Source of the DNA: Tamlana flava
Lineage (GTDB): Bacteria; Bacteroidota; Bacteroidia; Flavobacteriales; Flavobacteriaceae
Assembly: GCF_041287255.1 (NCBI RefSeq)
Contig: NZ_JBGGTX010000001.1
Coordinates: forward strand, 310,001-374,000
Direction: 5' to 3'
Length of the DNA stretch: 64,000 nt
Position 1 is the first letter of the stretch; each line of letters begins with the position of its first letter. This document shows, piece after piece, positions 62,990 through 64,000 of this stretch. A program made the translations under genes and the position numbers. Below the pieces are notes generated by a model. It was not told where the DNA came from and did no database searches. It saw only the letters and a program-made list of their open reading frames with translations.

Positions 62990-63460
62990 ATGAAACAAAC
63001 CGAACAACTCGCCAATAGACTTCGACAAGTAATTCTAAATGGAACATGGATTGCAAACACCAATTTTAAACACCAATTAAAGGATTTAGAATGGAAAATG
63101 GCCACTACCAGAGTAGAGTCTCTTAATTCAATTGCCGTTTTAGCACAACACATCCATTATTATATAAGCGGAGTAAAAAATGTTTTTATAAACGGAGAAC
63201 TTAATATTAGAGATAAATACAGCTTTGATTTTACTCCCATTGAATCCGAATCCGGTTGGGAAACATTTTTAAGTAGGTTTTGGAACGACACAGAACAACT
63301 AGCTGATTTAATAGAAAAAATATCGGAAGAACTGCTAAATCAAGATTTTGTTAATAAAAAATATGGCACATACCATAGAAACATTGATGGACTTATTGGG
63401 CATAGCTATTACCATCTTGGTCAGATTGTAATGATAAAAAAAATAATTCTCGGTCAATAA
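62990..63460 (+). CDS. DinB/DUF1572-like four-helix protein
   Basis: A 156-residue helical protein of the DinB-like superfamily. Two spread histidine positions expected to bind metal are seen in AQHIHYYIS and HSYYHLGQIVM, and FWNDTEQLADLIEKI lies between. Members include thiol-dependent (bacillithiol, mycothiol) S-transferases. A bacillithiol gene, bshB1, lies nearby on the other strand, but the link is only suggestive. Confidence 0.78.
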   Translation: MKQTEQLANRLRQVILNGTWIANTNFKHQLKDLEWKMATTRVESLNSIAVLAQHIHYYISGVKNVFINGELNIRDKYSFDFTPIESESGWETFLSRFWNDTEQLADLIEKISEELLNQDFVNKKYGTYHRNIDGLIGHSYYHLGQIVMIKKIILGQ

Positions 63461-63491
63461 AACGGTATACCAAAAACCAAAATTTAAAGAA

Positions 63492-63522
63492 CAAAAAAAG
63501 CCTTTCAACGTATTGAAAGGCT
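63492..63522 (-). terminator. Terminator of tRNA-His
   Basis: AGCCTTTCAA-CGTA-TTGAAAGGCT (63499-63522... pairing 63499-63508 with 63513-63522), followed on the minus strand by a run of T. Perfect 10-bp stem just after the tRNA. Confidence 0.85.
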
Positions 63523-63533
63523 TGGTCTTTTTG

Positions 63534-63608
63534 GGTGGAAGATCGGTCTCGAACCGACGACCTCCTGAACCACAATCAGGCGCTCTAACCAACTGAGCTA
63601 CAACCACC
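63534..63608 (-). tRNA. tRNA-His (anticodon GTG)
   Basis: The minus strand reads GGTGGTTGTAGCTCAGTTGG at the 5' end, with D-arm, anticodon stem CCTGA/TCAGG around TTGTGGT (anticodon GTG), and T-arm GTCGG-TTCGAGA-CCGAT. An extra 5' G (63608) opposite C at the discriminator place is the usual mark of tRNA-His. The acceptor stem as read has two T-T mismatches near its base. CCA is not encoded in full. It has its own terminator. Confidence 0.93.
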
Positions 63609-63789
63609 ATGTTTTTTATTTTAAAACTTTAAAAAAGTTTTGCAAAAGGAAAGCTCTCACCAACCGTTAAAAGCTACCCTGTAAAGCGCATTATAAATGC
63701 GAGTGCAAATGTAAATCTTTTCAATGGTATCTACAAAGACTTTTTTAATATTTCTAATGAAAATATAATAAAAGATTCTGCAAGCCGAC

Positions 63790-64000
63790 CTACTTTAAAT
63801 CAAACAAACTGTCGACAGCAACATTACGTTCTGCGGTAAAACCTTCGGCATGCTCTACTCCTATCAAACGCCCTAGATCCCTAGCCCTGTAAATAATGCT
63901 ATCTGTAAAGTTTTTGCTTGATATTGGGGTTTGGGGCTCTTGGCTTTCCTCATTGTAAAATTGGGTTTTAAAGGCCAGAACAGCTTCCATCTTTTGGTCA
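63790..64000 (-). CDS. bshB1: N-acetyl-alpha-D-glucosaminyl L-malate deacetylase 1, C-terminal part
   Basis: C-terminal ~70 residues of a gene running off the right edge; the frame is open to 64000 (D-Q-K before the first Met). The segment ISSKNFTDSIIYRARDLGRL followed by IGVEHAEGF is typical of BshB1, the zinc deacetylase that makes GlcN-malate during bacillithiol synthesis in Bacteroidota and Firmicutes. The catalytic AHPDD motif lies outside the window. The 181 bp between it and the tRNA (63609-63789) show no clear signal. Confidence 0.82.
   Translation of the reverse strand, partial: DQKMEAVLAFKTQFYNEESQEPQTPISSKNFTDSIIYRARDLGRLIGVEHAEGFTAERNVAVDSLFDLK

Overview
This window is chromosomal DNA from a member of the Bacteroidota, almost certainly a (probably marine) Flavobacteriaceae. 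The evidence is AT-rich sequence, gliding-motility genes gldF/gldG, a menaquinone operon, a bacillithiol gene (bshB1), many short Bacteroidota-type lipoprotein signals, TAnnTTTG-type promoters and several DUF6090 proteins, a family I know mainly from Flavobacteriaceae. The species cannot be named from sequence reading alone. No rRNA, CRISPR array, prophage or transposase was seen. One tRNA (His, GTG) is present.

Layout. (1) 0-24.9 kb is core genome: a cut-off acyl-CoA carboxylase beta subunit, DoxX, SppA, a menB-menA-menC-menE operon with two extra genes in it, Ung, HolA, an HsdR_N-domain protein with a glycosyltransferase, an OmpA-like lipoprotein, carbonic anhydrase, a HAD phosphatase, PurC, PhoH, a SAM-cleaving enzyme, gldF-x-gldG and dnaN. 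(2) 25-40 kb looks like a signalling and redox block. A class III nucleotide cyclase is divergent from a sigma-54 activator that carries a cyclic-nucleotide-binding domain. Immediately downstream is a near-consensus -24/-12 promoter with three upstream dyads in front of osmC. Pyruvate:ferredoxin oxidoreductase, a TsdA-like dihaem cytochrome, a Tat protein and a DsrE protein follow. A giant TPR/histidine kinase/receiver/cyclase hybrid and a universal stress protein close the block. (3) 40-43.7 kb holds a DUF3108 protein and two tandem M28 peptidases.

(4) 43.8-56.7 kb is the most unusual region. It has thirteen plus-strand genes, mostly single units, each separated by an imperfect palindromic element of about 55-135 bp. 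The outer boxes of these elements resemble GCCAAC/GCACAAC on the left and GTTGGC/GTTGTGC on the right. The arrangement resembles an integron cassette array without an integrase in view. Six cassettes encode DUF6090 membrane proteins whose first ~105-138 bp are almost identical between four copies while the rest is highly diverged.

(5) 56.9-63.5 kb is accessory. A CPBP intramembrane protease overlaps by 4 bp a leucine-rich-repeat-like lipoprotein that ends in a Cys-containing, MYXO/JDVT-CTERM-like tripartite tail, suggesting a dedicated protease-substrate sorting pair. A second CPBP protease is coupled to an HExxH lipoprotein. VOC, DUF2268 and DinB-like genes follow. (6) 63.5-64 kb has tRNA-His and the 3' end of bshB1.

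How the genes may work together (inference): cyclic nucleotide made by one or both cyclases could bind the CNB domain of the sigma-54 activator, which would drive osmC and possibly nifJ. The cassette block looks like a diversity store of membrane or secreted accessory proteins.
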